Program-made: the position numbers and the translations under genes
NCBI RefSeq assembly: GCF_019703835.1
Contig: NZ_AP023055.1
Location: 372,001-436,000 of the forward strand
DNA: 64,000 bases
Reading direction: 5' to 3'
Source of the DNA: Thaumasiovibrio subtropicus
Lineage (GTDB): Bacteria; Pseudomonadota; Gammaproteobacteria; Enterobacterales; Vibrionaceae
Notes under the pieces: model-generated
Seen by the model: only the letters and a program-made list of their open reading frames with translations
Told to the model about the DNA's origin: nothing
The model's database searches: none
Shown: piece after piece, positions 33,841 through 42,694 of the stretch
How positions within the stretch are numbered: the stretch's first letter is position 1
Layout of the letters: each line of letters opens with the position of its first letter

Positions 33841-33856
33841 TTATGAGTATACTAAT

Positions 33857-35530
33857 TTAGAAATCTGGATCGACCTGAAAGTGGACGGTCTCTCGGGTGA
33901 TGGGATGTTCAAAGGTGATGCTCTCTGCATGCAGATGCAAGCGGTTCGCACGCGTACCATAGAGATCATCACCGACGATGGGACTGTTCAGGCCATCGAC
34001 ATGCGCACAATGCACGCGGAGTTGGTGGGTGCGTCCTGTTTTCGGATAAAGAAAAAGTTTGGCTTTGCCATTGTGGCGCTCGATCACTTCATAAAAGGTC
34101 TCAGCCGGTTTGCCATGTTCAAAACAGACGAGCTGGCGAGGGCGATCATAAAAGTCGCCGCGCATTGGCAAGCTTATCGTGCCACTTTCCTTGGGAATAT
34201 CTTGCTCTAACAGAGCACAGTAACGTTTCTTTACTGTTCGCTGAATAAACTGCTGTTGTAGGTATTTGTTAGCGCGGGCGCTAATGGCAATCACCATTAA
34301 ACCCGATGTCGACATATCCAGTCGATGGACAATCAGTGGCCCAGTCGCATCGGGATAACGTGCTTTCATGCGGGTATAGACGGAGTCGTTAACTGACTTA
34401 CCGGGCACCGAAAGAAACTCAGCAGGTTTGTTGATCACCGCAAGGTGTTCATCTTCATAAATGATCTCCACTTGTTTCTTGTCGCTGTCGCTCATTAGCA
34501 GAGGGCTCGGCTCTACATCAAGCCCGATCAACATATGTGACAAGATAGGGTGGCATTTACCCTGACAGGAAGGGTAGTAATGCTGGTGGCGACGAATTTC
34601 AGATTTGGGCGATTGTCCCCACCAAAACTCTGCGAGAGCAAGCGGTTGATAGCCATGCTGATAAGCGTAATGCAGCAGTTTAGGTGCGCAACACTCACCC
34701 GCCCCAGCAGGGGGCACACCATAGGGTGTTTTCTCAAAAATTGCGCCAAGATCTTCATACTCGCCCACGGCGTTGAGAAAGCGGTATTGCGCAAAGAGCT
34801 GCTTTTGTAAGCGGTGCGAACGTTGCTTTCGTTCTTGACGGAGTGCATCGATCTGGTTTTCAAAACCATCTAGCGTCGCTTTCGCGTCGTTCACTGTCGC
34901 TTCCCACTGCAATTTAAGGTCGCGTAGCTGCAGTTTATCAATCACACTTGCTTCATTGAGTCGTTGCCGCGCTTCTGCGCGTTGTTCTTCAGGAAGTTCA
35001 CTAAGGGCTAATCGTTGTGCTTTACGCGATTTTTTGTTGATTTGCATCTGCTCGCGATGCGTCGACAGCGCCGTTTTAGCGTCATTGGCCACGGTTTGCC
35101 ATTGTGTTTTAGCAACGACATAGTCTTGTGAGGCTAATGCAGCATCGAGTTGGTGGTTGATTTTGTTGATCTCTGCTTGCTCAGGCAAAAAGAAGCCATC
35201 TTCATCCAGCATATCAAACACAGGCGGGACGAAGCCGGGCAGGTGATTACTCTCAGCGACTTTGCCTGAATAGGCACGTAAATACCCTAGCTCGCCTTGC
35301 GCGTTTTCAACCACGAGTACGCCGAACATTTTTCCGGTTGCCGACTCACTTTCTTGCACTAAGCCAAAGTCGTGTTCCCACTCTAAAGGTTGACTGAGTG
35401 CATCTTGCAAGGCCTCCGATGCTGCGATTGCCATCGGATGAGGTTGATAGCAAAACGGAAAGGTGAACTGCGCGGGTCTGGGTAACGACGCTACGTCAGC
35501 ATGAAATGGAAAAAACATCGGATCTTGCAT
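33857..35530 (-). CDS. RluA family RNA pseudouridine synthase with long N-terminal extension
   Basis: 557 aa from ATG 35530 (the frame opens 15 bp earlier at a TTG). The last 200 residues are the catalytic domain with LIVHRLDMSTSGLMVIA (catalytic Asp), EIIYEDEHLAVINKPAEFLS and KTGRTHQLRVH. The first 350 residues hold an unknown N-terminal domain, a coiled coil (about 130-260, rich in Lys/Arg/Gln) and a Cys/His-containing segment (GECCAPKLLHYAY and SCQGKCHPIL). This long form is common in Vibrionaceae relatives of RluA, which modify tRNA position 32 and 23S rRNA position 746. Exact target here not shown. Confidence 0.88.
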   Translation of the reverse strand: MQDPMFFPFHADVASLPRPAQFTFPFCYQPHPMAIAASEALQDALSQPLEWEHDFGLVQESESATGKMFGVLVVENAQGELGYLRAYSGKVAESNHLPGFVPPVFDMLDEDGFFLPEQAEINKINHQLDAALASQDYVVAKTQWQTVANDAKTALSTHREQMQINKKSRKAQRLALSELPEEQRAEARQRLNEASVIDKLQLRDLKLQWEATVNDAKATLDGFENQIDALRQERKQRSHRLQKQLFAQYRFLNAVGEYEDLGAIFEKTPYGVPPAGAGECCAPKLLHYAYQHGYQPLALAEFWWGQSPKSEIRRHQHYYPSCQGKCHPILSHMLIGLDVEPSPLLMSDSDKKQVEIIYEDEHLAVINKPAEFLSVPGKSVNDSVYTRMKARYPDATGPLIVHRLDMSTSGLMVIAISARANKYLQQQFIQRTVKKRYCALLEQDIPKESGTISLPMRGDFYDRPRQLVCFEHGKPAETFYEVIERHNGKAKLFLYPKTGRTHQLRVHCAHVDGLNSPIVGDDLYGTRANRLHLHAESITFEHPITRETVHFQVDPDF

Positions 35531-35600
35531 GGTGTCTTCAATCAACAGCGAATGTGGGCGGCAATTCTAGCGGGTTGGACTGAAAAATTCATCTTCTGCA

Positions 35601-36065
35601 TTACGCTTTGATGCCTTCGATACCCTCTAGCTTGAGCAAGGTGGTTTTCTTATCGAGTCCACCCGCATACCCGGTGAGTTTGCCTGACGCGCCAATCACG
35701 CGATGGCAGGGAATAATAACCGGAATCGGATTTTTCCCGTTGGCGGCACCGACAGCACGTACGGCTTTGGGGTTGTCTAACTTGACAGCAATATCGCCAT
35801 AGCTGCAAAACTCACCATGTGGAATGGTTTGCAGTGCGTGCCAAACACGGTGTTGAAAGGCCGTTCCTTTTGGAGCGACGGGGACATCAAAGTTGATGCG
35901 CTGTCCTGAAAAATACTCAGTGAGCTCTTGCACTGCTTGTTGAGTGATCGGGTTGGTGTGCGTATCTAAATCAGGATCGGCATCAAAGTGAATCGCGGTA
36001 ACCGCGGTGTGGTTAGCGATAACATTGAGCCACCCGATTGGCGTATCTATGAGTTGATTAAACAT
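35601..36065 (-). CDS. ogt: Methylated-DNA--protein-cysteine methyltransferase
   Basis: 154 aa from ATG 36065 (MFNQLIDTPIGW), whose start overlaps the stop of the upstream Ada-AlkA gene by eight bases; the longer frame to 36170 lies inside that gene. Acceptor site PVIIPCHRVIG (Cys is the suicide alkyl acceptor), recognition helix YGDIAVKL with RAVGAANGKNPIP, and the C-terminal GYAGGLDKK. It removes O6-alkyl groups from guanine. Co-transcribed and translationally coupled with the glycosylase/activator fusion, forming an alkylation-repair operon. Symbol by function; adaB-like naming would also fit. Confidence 0.92.
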   Translation of the reverse strand: MFNQLIDTPIGWLNVIANHTAVTAIHFDADPDLDTHTNPITQQAVQELTEYFSGQRINFDVPVAPKGTAFQHRVWHALQTIPHGEFCSYGDIAVKLDNPKAVRAVGAANGKNPIPVIIPCHRVIGASGKLTGYAGGLDKKTTLLKLEGIEGIKA

Positions 36066-37437
36066 CCATAACATTCCATAAGTAGAAGGTGAGGTAGCTG
36101 CGCCAAGGTGCGGCGGCATCTGGGTTAAATGCTGTGGCATCTTGCCTAGCATTGAGGTTTTTAATCGCACGTTGCACGCCGAGATCGCCGCTTAAAAAGA
36201 TGTCGGGATCATTGATGCCGCGAAGTTTAAGGTAGTCGACGGTCCAAGGCCCAATGCCTTTGAGCTTAAGGAGTGCATCCGCGTCAAAGATCGGATTTTC
36301 AATGGCATAGTTGATGAAAGTTAATAGTGTCTCTTTGCGACGCTCTGGCATGCCTAGGCTACGTACAAAGGCTTCGCTGATGGCATTGGGCTCGGGGAAA
36401 TAGCGGTAAGGTTCCGCGTTATCTGGGTTGCTGTCTATCACTTTCTCCACCAAATTCCTGGCGGCTTTGACCGACACTTGCTGGCCGAGAATTGCGCGAA
36501 TGCCGGCTTCGAAAGGGCTCCAAATCCCGGGAAGACGAATGCCCGCAATATCCAGTGGCATGCCGATGGCTTTGGTGAGTGCTTGCTCTATGTGCGCGAC
36601 ATCTGCATCAAGGTCAAGGCAACGACGGATGTTGGCGATCAGTAAGTGCAGATCCGCAGGTTTATCGGTGACAATGGCGACATGAAAACCATGCTTGTCT
36701 TCATCGAAGGTGGCTGTGAAATGCCCTGTTTCGCCATGGTGCGTGAAGGTACGGCCATAGCTGTGCTCATCTACCCACTCTAAGCCGTTAATGGCTCTGG
36801 CGGCATAAAAATCACGGACGGATGGCCAGTGGTAAGGAGGACGAAAGGTTAAAAACAAGCTGAGTTCTCCGTTGTCATTTTGCACCTTAGATTGACGAAT
36901 CTGTCTGGGTGATAGCTTAAAGTGCTGCTGAAAAGCATCATTAAAACGGCGAACGCTATTGAAGCCAGCCGCAAAGGCGATATCGGTGATCGGTAAGTGA
37001 GATTCGTGCAACATCTGCTTGGCGAACAGCAGTTGGCGATAGATAGCATACGTCTTTGGTGACATACCTACGTGTTCTTGAAAGAGGTGTCGCAGGTAGC
37101 GTTCGGAGATCCCGAGCCGGTCACAAAAAGCCGGTAACGCTTGATGACTTAACCCTTGCTGCTCAATCAGTGAAAGTGCGCGTCGCAATGTGGTATGGCT
37201 ACCTAACCAAGCGGGTGAGCCAGGGGCACTGTCGGGGCGACAACGCATACAAGGGCGGTAGCCTGCAGCGGCGGCTTGCGACGCGGCGGGAAAATACTCG
37301 ACATTTTCTTCCTTGGCGGCTGGGGCAGGGCATATGGGACGGCAATAGATCCCCGTCGTTTTTACCGCAGTGAAAAAGAGGCCATCAAATCTCGCGTCAC
37401 GCGATAAGCGTGCCTTCAGGTAGTAGTGTGCGTCCAT
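36058..37437 (-). CDS. Ada-type zinc/AraC domain fused to AlkA-like 3-methyladenine DNA glycosylase
   Basis: 459 aa. Domain order: Ada zinc-binding domain (about 1-75, GIYCRPICPAP and MRCRPD supply four Cys), AraC-type HTH (about 85-185, RYLRHLFQEHVGMSPKTY and IAFAAGFNSVRRFNDAF), AlkA N-terminal domain (about 195-290), then HhH-GPD glycosylase (GIWSPFEAGIRAILGQQVSV, LKGIGPWTVDYLKLRG and DLGVQRA with the catalytic Asp). Methylation of the N-terminal Cys would turn the protein into a transcription activator, while the C-terminus excises alkylated bases. The ogt gene overlaps its stop. Likely self-inducing operon. Intact, full length for this fusion type. Confidence 0.93.
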   Translation of the reverse strand: MDAHYYLKARLSRDARFDGLFFTAVKTTGIYCRPICPAPAAKEENVEYFPAASQAAAAGYRPCMRCRPDSAPGSPAWLGSHTTLRRALSLIEQQGLSHQALPAFCDRLGISERYLRHLFQEHVGMSPKTYAIYRQLLFAKQMLHESHLPITDIAFAAGFNSVRRFNDAFQQHFKLSPRQIRQSKVQNDNGELSLFLTFRPPYHWPSVRDFYAARAINGLEWVDEHSYGRTFTHHGETGHFTATFDEDKHGFHVAIVTDKPADLHLLIANIRRCLDLDADVAHIEQALTKAIGMPLDIAGIRLPGIWSPFEAGIRAILGQQVSVKAARNLVEKVIDSNPDNAEPYRYFPEPNAISEAFVRSLGMPERRKETLLTFINYAIENPIFDADALLKLKGIGPWTVDYLKLRGINDPDIFLSGDLGVQRAIKNLNARQDATAFNPDAAAPWRSYLTFYLWNVMDV

Positions 37438-37562
37438 GTCGTAGGCCCTCTAATCTCATTCTCAGCAGCAGACGGGAATGAATTCATACTCAAGCGTCTT
37501 GCGATAACGTGAGTACATTTTAGCGCCATTGTTAACACATACTGGCCATTTTCGGTAGTGAA

Positions 37563-37811
37563 TTAGATTGCCATTAGATAGAGGTGGAGAATAACGGAAG
37601 GGACGAGCAAACAGGTGATGGTGAAGTTTTTGATTCTTGCCAGCGCGCGATAGTGCCATTGATTGAAACGAGAAACGTCCCAGCCAGAGTGCCGCGTTTG
37701 CCATTGATAAAGGCGTTGATGTGCAAACGTGAAAGTGAGAAACCAAGAATACAAGACGGCAACATTAAAGCACGCGCTCACACCTAATAAACTTCGCATC
37801 GTTTCTATCAT
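37563..37811 (-). CDS. Small membrane protein, DUF6868-like
   Basis: 82 aa from ATG 37811 with AAGAGGTCACC upstream, a good ribosome binding site. Two hydrophobic segments (about 8-30 and 58-80). The order SLLGVSACFNVAVLYSWF, HQRLYQW, then FNQWHYRALARIKNFTI and LVPSVILHLYL resembles the DUF6868 pattern. Two other ORFs on the same strand in other frames at 37462-37765 lack such signals. Function unknown; no operon partner. Confidence 0.6.
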   Translation of the reverse strand: MIETMRSLLGVSACFNVAVLYSWFLTFTFAHQRLYQWQTRHSGWDVSRFNQWHYRALARIKNFTITCLLVPSVILHLYLMAI

Positions 37812-37856
37812 GGTGACCTCTTAAGCTGATTCTCATCTTTACATCGCGTTCATCTG

Positions 37857-37934
37857 ATACTCAAGCCTAGAAAACTCTCCCTTCGGGAAGCTAGTCTGCT
37901 TCTGAATCCTACATCTTGAGGTGGCTTGAGTATA
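37857..37934 (-). repeat. Internally deleted interspersed repeat (78 bp)
   Basis: Both ends are present (ATACTCAAGCCTAG and CATCTTGAGGTGGCTTGAGT) but the interior is reduced to CTCTCCCTTCGGGAAGCTAG plus GCTTCTGAATCC. It lies 23 bp after the MarR-gene stop. Confidence 0.8.
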
Positions 37935-37957
37935 TCAAGAACGGAAGCCAATTTGGG

Positions 37958-38482
37958 CTAATCTTGAGGCAAATCAGCATCATGCTTGAGCGAAATCAAC
38001 CATCGCTTCGATAGTTCAGAGAACGCATGTTGATCTTCTGTAGTGATTCCCGCCACCAGGGACTCTTGGACTTTAACGTGTGCCACAATTGCCTCTTCGA
38101 TCAGGGCCTTACCTTCATCCGTTAAACTCACGGTCACACTGCGGCGATCATCTTTAGAGTGCGCCCGTGTAATTAAACCTTTCTCTTCGAGACGATCAAG
38201 GCGATTAGTCATTGCGCCGGAGCTCAGCATCATGGTTTTAAACAGCACCGAAGGCGTCAGCGTGTAGGGTTGACCCGAGCGAAGTAAAGTCGCTAACACG
38301 TCGAACTCACCGAGCTTGATACCAAACTGCTTATGACAATCCGCAATCGCTTTTTCGGAGTGCGCGGCTAAGCGTTTCATTCTGCCAAGCATCGCCATAG
38401 GTAAGGTGTTGAGTTGCGGTTTTTCTTGCTGCCATTGTTCAATGATCAGATCGATCGTATCTGCTGGCGTTTGATTAGCCAT
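37958..38482 (-). CDS. MarR family transcriptional regulator
   Basis: 174 aa. Winged HTH with LGEFDVLATLLRSGQPYTLT, LMLSSGAMTNRLDRLEEKGL and the wing SKDDRRSVTVSLTDEGKALIEEAI (about 55-135). MarR proteins are ligand-responsive repressors. It is divergent from an EamA exporter at 38584, and two related inverted repeats containing ATCTTT/AAAGAT lie in the shared promoter region, so autoregulation plus exporter control is likely. The extended N-terminal helix is longer than in the shortest members. Confidence 0.9.
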   Translation of the reverse strand: MANQTPADTIDLIIEQWQQEKPQLNTLPMAMLGRMKRLAAHSEKAIADCHKQFGIKLGEFDVLATLLRSGQPYTLTPSVLFKTMMLSSGAMTNRLDRLEEKGLITRAHSKDDRRSVTVSLTDEGKALIEEAIVAHVKVQESLVAGITTEDQHAFSELSKRWLISLKHDADLPQD

Positions 38483-38497
38483 TCTCGAGTCCTTGGT

Positions 38498-38519
38498 TAT
38501 CTTTCTTAACGTAAAGATA
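38498..38519. promoter_or_regulatory. Candidate MarR operator 1
   Basis: TATCTTT and AAAGATA form an inverted repeat separated by CTTAACGT, 16 bp upstream of the regulator start. A related site (38560-38577) sits on the exporter side. Recurrence of the same half-sites in one intergenic region is the evidence. Confidence 0.6.
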
Positions 38520-38559
38520 CTTTACCGAATTGAAAAAGCGAAGTATAGTGGCATTCAAA

Positions 38560-38577
38560 TATCTTTACGTGGAGATA
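38560..38577. promoter_or_regulatory. Candidate MarR operator 2
   Basis: TATCTTTACGTGGAGATA, an imperfect palindrome sharing TATCTTT and the ACGT centre with operator 1. It includes the GGAG Shine-Dalgarno of the exporter gene, so binding would block expression close to the start. Confidence 0.55.
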
Positions 38578-38583
38578 CTTGTT

Positions 38584-39471
38584 GTGATTATTCTTCTTCT
38601 GATGATTCCTCAGATGTTCTGGGGAACAACGTATGCGGTAACCCAGTTTGGCTTTGAGTCTTGGCCGACCTTTGCGCTAGGTGTGCTCAGGGCGTTACCA
38701 GCTGGACTTATCTTATTGGCGCTTAAACCGACATGGCCGCAACGACGCTATTGGAAACCGCTGTTTATCAATGCCGTGGTGAACATCGGTGCTTTTTTCA
38801 CCTGTATTTTCATTGCCGCGCAAACACTCCCTGCAGGCTTTGCTGCCGTTGGTTCTGCAACGACCCCCATGTTTGCGATGATCATTAATCATTTTAGGGG
38901 CGAAGCCGCACCCGCCAAACGCCAAATAGCCGCGGCATTACTTATGCTAACGGCGGCAACTCTGTTGTTTAATCCGGCGCAAGGTGAGGTCAACCTTATT
39001 GGTGTTGCGGCAATGGTCATCGGCATCCTGTTGATTCTCTTCGGCAGCTTGTGTGCAAAAACCTTGATAGCCGAGTTAGGTTGGTGGCAAGTGCTCGTAT
39101 GGCAGTTGATTTTAGGGGGATTGATGTTGGTGCCTTTCGCTGCTTGGCAGTGGTGGCAGTCGCCCCCTTCAGTCACGTTCAGTCGTCAGCTCTTTGGTTC
39201 AGCAACTTGGTTGGTGATTGCCAACACCATGATTGCTTACAGTGCATTTCTCTATCTGTTGCGCAAAGCGACGATATTGCAGCTCGCGTTTGCGGGGATA
39301 GCGAACCCTTTGGCCGGCATTGCTGCAGGGGCGATATTGATGTCAGAACAATTCGAGTTCTATCAATATGGGTTAATGGCGCTGATGTTGATCTGTGCGC
39401 TGCTGGCGCAATTGAAACCCAATCAAAATAGGTGGAAGACGAAGGAATTGAGTGGCAGTGAAGCGCAGTGA
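38584..39471 (+). CDS. EamA/DMT family transporter
   Basis: 295 aa from GTG 38584, chosen because GGAG lies nine bases upstream and the first TM starts at once; the frame is open from 38530 through the operator region. Ten hydrophobic segments in two EamA repeats: first FWGTTYAVTQFGFESWPTFA with GVLRALPAGLILLALKP, second LCAKTLIAELGWWQVLVWQ and IANPLAGIAAGAILMSEQF. Probable exporter of metabolites or toxic compounds, controlled by the divergent MarR regulator. Confidence 0.88.
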   Translation: MIILLLMIPQMFWGTTYAVTQFGFESWPTFALGVLRALPAGLILLALKPTWPQRRYWKPLFINAVVNIGAFFTCIFIAAQTLPAGFAAVGSATTPMFAMIINHFRGEAAPAKRQIAAALLMLTAATLLFNPAQGEVNLIGVAAMVIGILLILFGSLCAKTLIAELGWWQVLVWQLILGGLMLVPFAAWQWWQSPPSVTFSRQLFGSATWLVIANTMIAYSAFLYLLRKATILQLAFAGIANPLAGIAAGAILMSEQFEFYQYGLMALMLICALLAQLKPNQNRWKTKELSGSEAQ

Positions 39472-39838
39472 TGCTGGGAGGAGGGCATAAACATAATGTA
39501 GTAAAACAGGTTGGCTCAGTGCGTCTATTTCGGTTTGTTAGTGAAGCACTGCTGTGGAGATGGGACGATATCGTTGGACAGGGTAAAGGTAGGCAAAGGC
39601 AGGGTGATGAGGAATAATCAAACACTTTTGGCATGGAAATGTTTTGTGTTCATATTATTCGTTTGTGTTATTAATGAGCAATTATACGGTAAAAAACACT
39701 AGATACTTTGAGTTTAAAAGGTTTGTGTACTAACTAATTGTGATATCATCCGCGCACATTTTTCGCTCTGAGGCGAATAGTGACCCGTCGGATGACGCTG
39801 CGCTATTCATAAGCTAGGGGCACAACAAGGAGTCACTT
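39472..39838. other. Intergenic region upstream of the BCCT gene
   Basis: 367 bp. Contains an imperfect inverted repeat GCGAATAG / CGCTATTC (about 39773-39809) just before the BCCT gene, possibly an operator or leader structure. The ORF at 39511-39702 has no start signal. Confidence 0.5.
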
Positions 39839-41812
39839 TTGTCTACGGACTTAAATAAACCTGTTTTTTTCTCTTCTGTTTTTATTATTGCTCTACTCGT
39901 CATCTTTGGCGTGTCTATGCCGGCTGAGCTTGAGGCTAACTTTTCTATTTTGCAAAAGTGGCTGATCAACAATGCGAGTTGGTTCTATCTCGCTGCCGTT
40001 GCAATCTTTTTCGTTTTCTTGATTGGCGTAATGTGTAGCCGATTAGGTGATATCAAACTTGGTCCAGACCATGCCGAACCTGAATACAGCCTAGGTGCTT
40101 GGTTCGCGATGCTGTTTTCCGCAGGCATGGGGATCGGTTTGGTTTTTTATGGCGTGTCTGAACCTGTCATGCACACCATGTGGCCGCCGGTTGGCGAAGC
40201 CTTTAGTGCCGAAGCGGCACAGCAAGCGTTAAAAATCACGTTCTTCCACTGGGGTATCAGTGCTTGGGCCGTTTATGCACTTGTTGCACTTTCGCTCGCT
40301 TACTTCTCTTATCGCCATAAGTTGCCACTGTTACCACGCTCTGCTCTTTACCCTCTCATTGGTGATCGTATCTATGGTGTGATTGGTCATGCCGTGGATG
40401 CGTTCTGCGTGATTGGTACCTTGTTCGGTGTCGCCACCTCGCTCGGTTTTGGAGTGATGCAGGTGAATGCGGGTTTCAACTACCTGTTCGGCCTTGAGGT
40501 TTCAAGTGGCGTGCAGATGGGGCTCATCGTTGTTATCACCTTGTTTGCGACGATTTCTGTTGTTCTGGGTTTAGACAACGGGATTAAGCAGCTTTCTAAA
40601 GTGAACATGGTCTTGGCTGGCGCATTGCTTATCGTCGTGATCGTTGCGGGTCCAACGGCATTGATCATGCAGATGTTTGTGCAAAACACTGGCGCGTATC
40701 TGTCTGATCTCGTCACCATGACTTTCAACCTCTATGCCTACGACCCGAAAGAAGAGTGGATTGGCGGTTGGACGATTTTCTACTGGGGCTGGTGGATCTC
40801 TTGGTCACCGTTCGTGGGGATGTTTATCGCACGTGTTTCACGTGGTCGTACAATTCGTGAGTTCCTTGTCGGCGTGTTGCTCATTCCAAGCTCATTCTGC
40901 TTCTTGTGGTTCACGGCGTTTGGTAACACGGCTATCGACGCGATCATCAACAAAGGCATGACGTCACTGAGTGAGACGGTGGCGAATGATGTGCCTGCCG
41001 CGTTGTTCCAATTCTTTGAATTGATGCCAATGTCGACAGTGCTATCTGTTATTGGTGTTGTGTTGATCATTACTTTCTTCGTCAGCTCATCTGACTCTGG
41101 CTCATTAGTGATTGATACCTTAACCAGCGGTGGTGCAGCAGAGCCGCCTGTATGGCAACGGGTATTTTGGGCTTCAACCGAAGGTGTGGTTGCGGCAGCA
41201 CTATTGTGGGCAGGTGGTTTAGCCGCGCTGCAAACCATGACCATTGTGAGTGCTTTCCCGATTACGGTGATGCTGCTTGCGTTCTGTTACTCGCTATTTA
41301 AAGCACTGCGTCATGATTACTTGCTGATGAACAGCGTGCAAACGCACAATACAGCGGTACAGTACGCGAAAGCGAACGTAAGTTGGCAAAGCCGTATTTC
41401 TGCGCTGGTCTCTCACCCTGACCGTGGCGAAGCGACCTCGTTTATTACGGATACGGTGCAGCCTGCCTTGATCGATCTTGCGAACGAGATGCAAGCAAAT
41501 GGCCTGAACGCCAGTATCGAGAAACTGAGTGAACAACGGGTGCGTTTAGTGGTGCGTAAAGATGAAGCGGAAGATTTCGCTTATGGTATTCGTCTTCAGC
41601 AGTTTGTCGTACCGTGTTACGCCAATGATGAAGAGACAGAGAGTCAAGAAGAGTACTACCGCGCTGAAGTCTACCTGTTGCAAGGTGGTCAGCAGTACGA
41701 TGTATTGGGCTATACCAAAGAGCAAATCATTGCGGATGCACTGACGCAGTATGAACGCCACCTCCATTTCTTGCACTTAGCGGTCTCTGAAGAGGCACCC
41801 GCGCAAGCCTAG
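39839..41812 (+). CDS. BCCT family (betaine/carnitine/choline) transporter
   Basis: 657 aa from TTG 39839 with AAGGAGTCACTT upstream. Twelve TM helices; family signature in helix 8 region WGWWISWSPFVGMFIARVSRGRT (read as WGWWISWSPFVG then MFIARVSRGRT) and the MGIGLVFYGVSEP segment at about 97-109. A 120-residue cytoplasmic C-terminal tail, like that of the choline carrier BetT, is rich in Glu and Gln and probably senses osmotic state. It imports quaternary amines such as choline or betaine. No bet enzymes lie nearby. Ends at a strong terminator. Confidence 0.92.
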   Translation: MSTDLNKPVFFSSVFIIALLVIFGVSMPAELEANFSILQKWLINNASWFYLAAVAIFFVFLIGVMCSRLGDIKLGPDHAEPEYSLGAWFAMLFSAGMGIGLVFYGVSEPVMHTMWPPVGEAFSAEAAQQALKITFFHWGISAWAVYALVALSLAYFSYRHKLPLLPRSALYPLIGDRIYGVIGHAVDAFCVIGTLFGVATSLGFGVMQVNAGFNYLFGLEVSSGVQMGLIVVITLFATISVVLGLDNGIKQLSKVNMVLAGALLIVVIVAGPTALIMQMFVQNTGAYLSDLVTMTFNLYAYDPKEEWIGGWTIFYWGWWISWSPFVGMFIARVSRGRTIREFLVGVLLIPSSFCFLWFTAFGNTAIDAIINKGMTSLSETVANDVPAALFQFFELMPMSTVLSVIGVVLIITFFVSSSDSGSLVIDTLTSGGAAEPPVWQRVFWASTEGVVAAALLWAGGLAALQTMTIVSAFPITVMLLAFCYSLFKALRHDYLLMNSVQTHNTAVQYAKANVSWQSRISALVSHPDRGEATSFITDTVQPALIDLANEMQANGLNASIEKLSEQRVRLVVRKDEAEDFAYGIRLQQFVVPCYANDEETESQEEYYRAEVYLLQGGQQYDVLGYTKEQIIADALTQYERHLHFLHLAVSEEAPAQA

Positions 41813-41829
41813 TGAGACAAGCAAGACGA

Positions 41830-41862
41830 TAAAACACCCGCAGCCAGCGGGTGTTTTTGTTT
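41830..41862 (+). terminator. Rho-independent terminator of the BCCT gene
   Basis: ACACCCGC (41834-41841) pairs with GCGGGTGT (41847-41854), followed by TTTTGTTTG. Confidence 0.92.
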
Positions 41863-41987
41863 GTATCGGGAATAGATTGACAGCATCAATAGTGAATAGG
41901 CATCACATTTCTACACTTCCCCACAATTTGCTTGTTATCAGGGTGTTACAGTTGCTCTCTATCGATGGACAGAGACAAGGCATACCC

Positions 41988-42488
41988 ATGAAAAAAACAC
42001 TTTTACTTTCTCTCTCGCTGCTCTTTTCAGGGCTCGTTAACGCACAGGATGTTGACGTTGGCGATCTCCACATCCAAAAACCGTGGTCTAAGCTGGTTCC
42101 GCCGACATCTGCGGTGACTGCGGGCTTCTTTGATGTGACCAATGAAGGTGAGGCTGACGACCGTATTATTGCCGCTCGCGCAGACATCGCCGGTAAGGTT
42201 GAGCTACACAACCATATCCATGAAGACGGCATGATGAAAATGCGTGAAGTCTCAAGTATTGAAGTACCGGCAGGCGAAACGGTCTCCCTAAAGCCGGGCA
42301 GCTTCCACGTGATGTTCTTTAACCTCACTAAGGTCCCGGCGCTAGGCGAACAGTTCCCTGTCATCGTTACGTTTGAAAAAGCCGGGGAGGTAGAGCTGAT
42401 GTTTAAAGTCAAAGAAGCCATTAAACCGATGCACCACAATGGGAAGCACGATCATAACGCTCATGATGGCGAACATCACCATCATTGA
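41988..42488 (+). CDS. PCu(A)C family periplasmic copper chaperone
   Basis: 166 aa from ATG 41988 (AAGG upstream; the frame from 41877 is only an open leader). Signal peptide KKTLLLSLSLLFSGLVNA. Copper-binding set: ELHNHIHEDGMMKMREV and LKPGSFHVMFFN supply His/Met ligands (the H-M-H-M pattern of PCu(A)C). A His-rich tail (HHNGKHDHNAHDGEHHHH) adds metal sites, as in several proteobacterial homologues. It loads copper onto cytochrome oxidase or buffers periplasmic copper. The last codons coincide with the left boundary of the 2.6-kb duplicated cassette. Confidence 0.9.
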   Translation: MKKTLLLSLSLLFSGLVNAQDVDVGDLHIQKPWSKLVPPTSAVTAGFFDVTNEGEADDRIIAARADIAGKVELHNHIHEDGMMKMREVSSIEVPAGETVSLKPGSFHVMFFNLTKVPALGEQFPVIVTFEKAGEVELMFKVKEAIKPMHHNGKHDHNAHDGEHHHH

Positions 42489-42694
42489 TGGGTATTCTAA
42501 ATCGGATTAAGTATCTCTGCCCCGTGGGTTCATGGGGCGCTAGCTTTACTTGTGATATTGTGTTCTTAACAACTGATTTCTAGAAATAGCGATAAACAAC
42601 TTGCGATGTAAATCATGTTTCTACATCGTGGCCATGGATCTTATGACAATAAGATGACGATGATCTAACTCTGTTTGCTGTAGGAGTCTATATT

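Noticed and set aside
39511..39702. 63-codon ORF upstream of the BCCT gene
   Set aside because: No ribosome binding site and no recognisable protein features.
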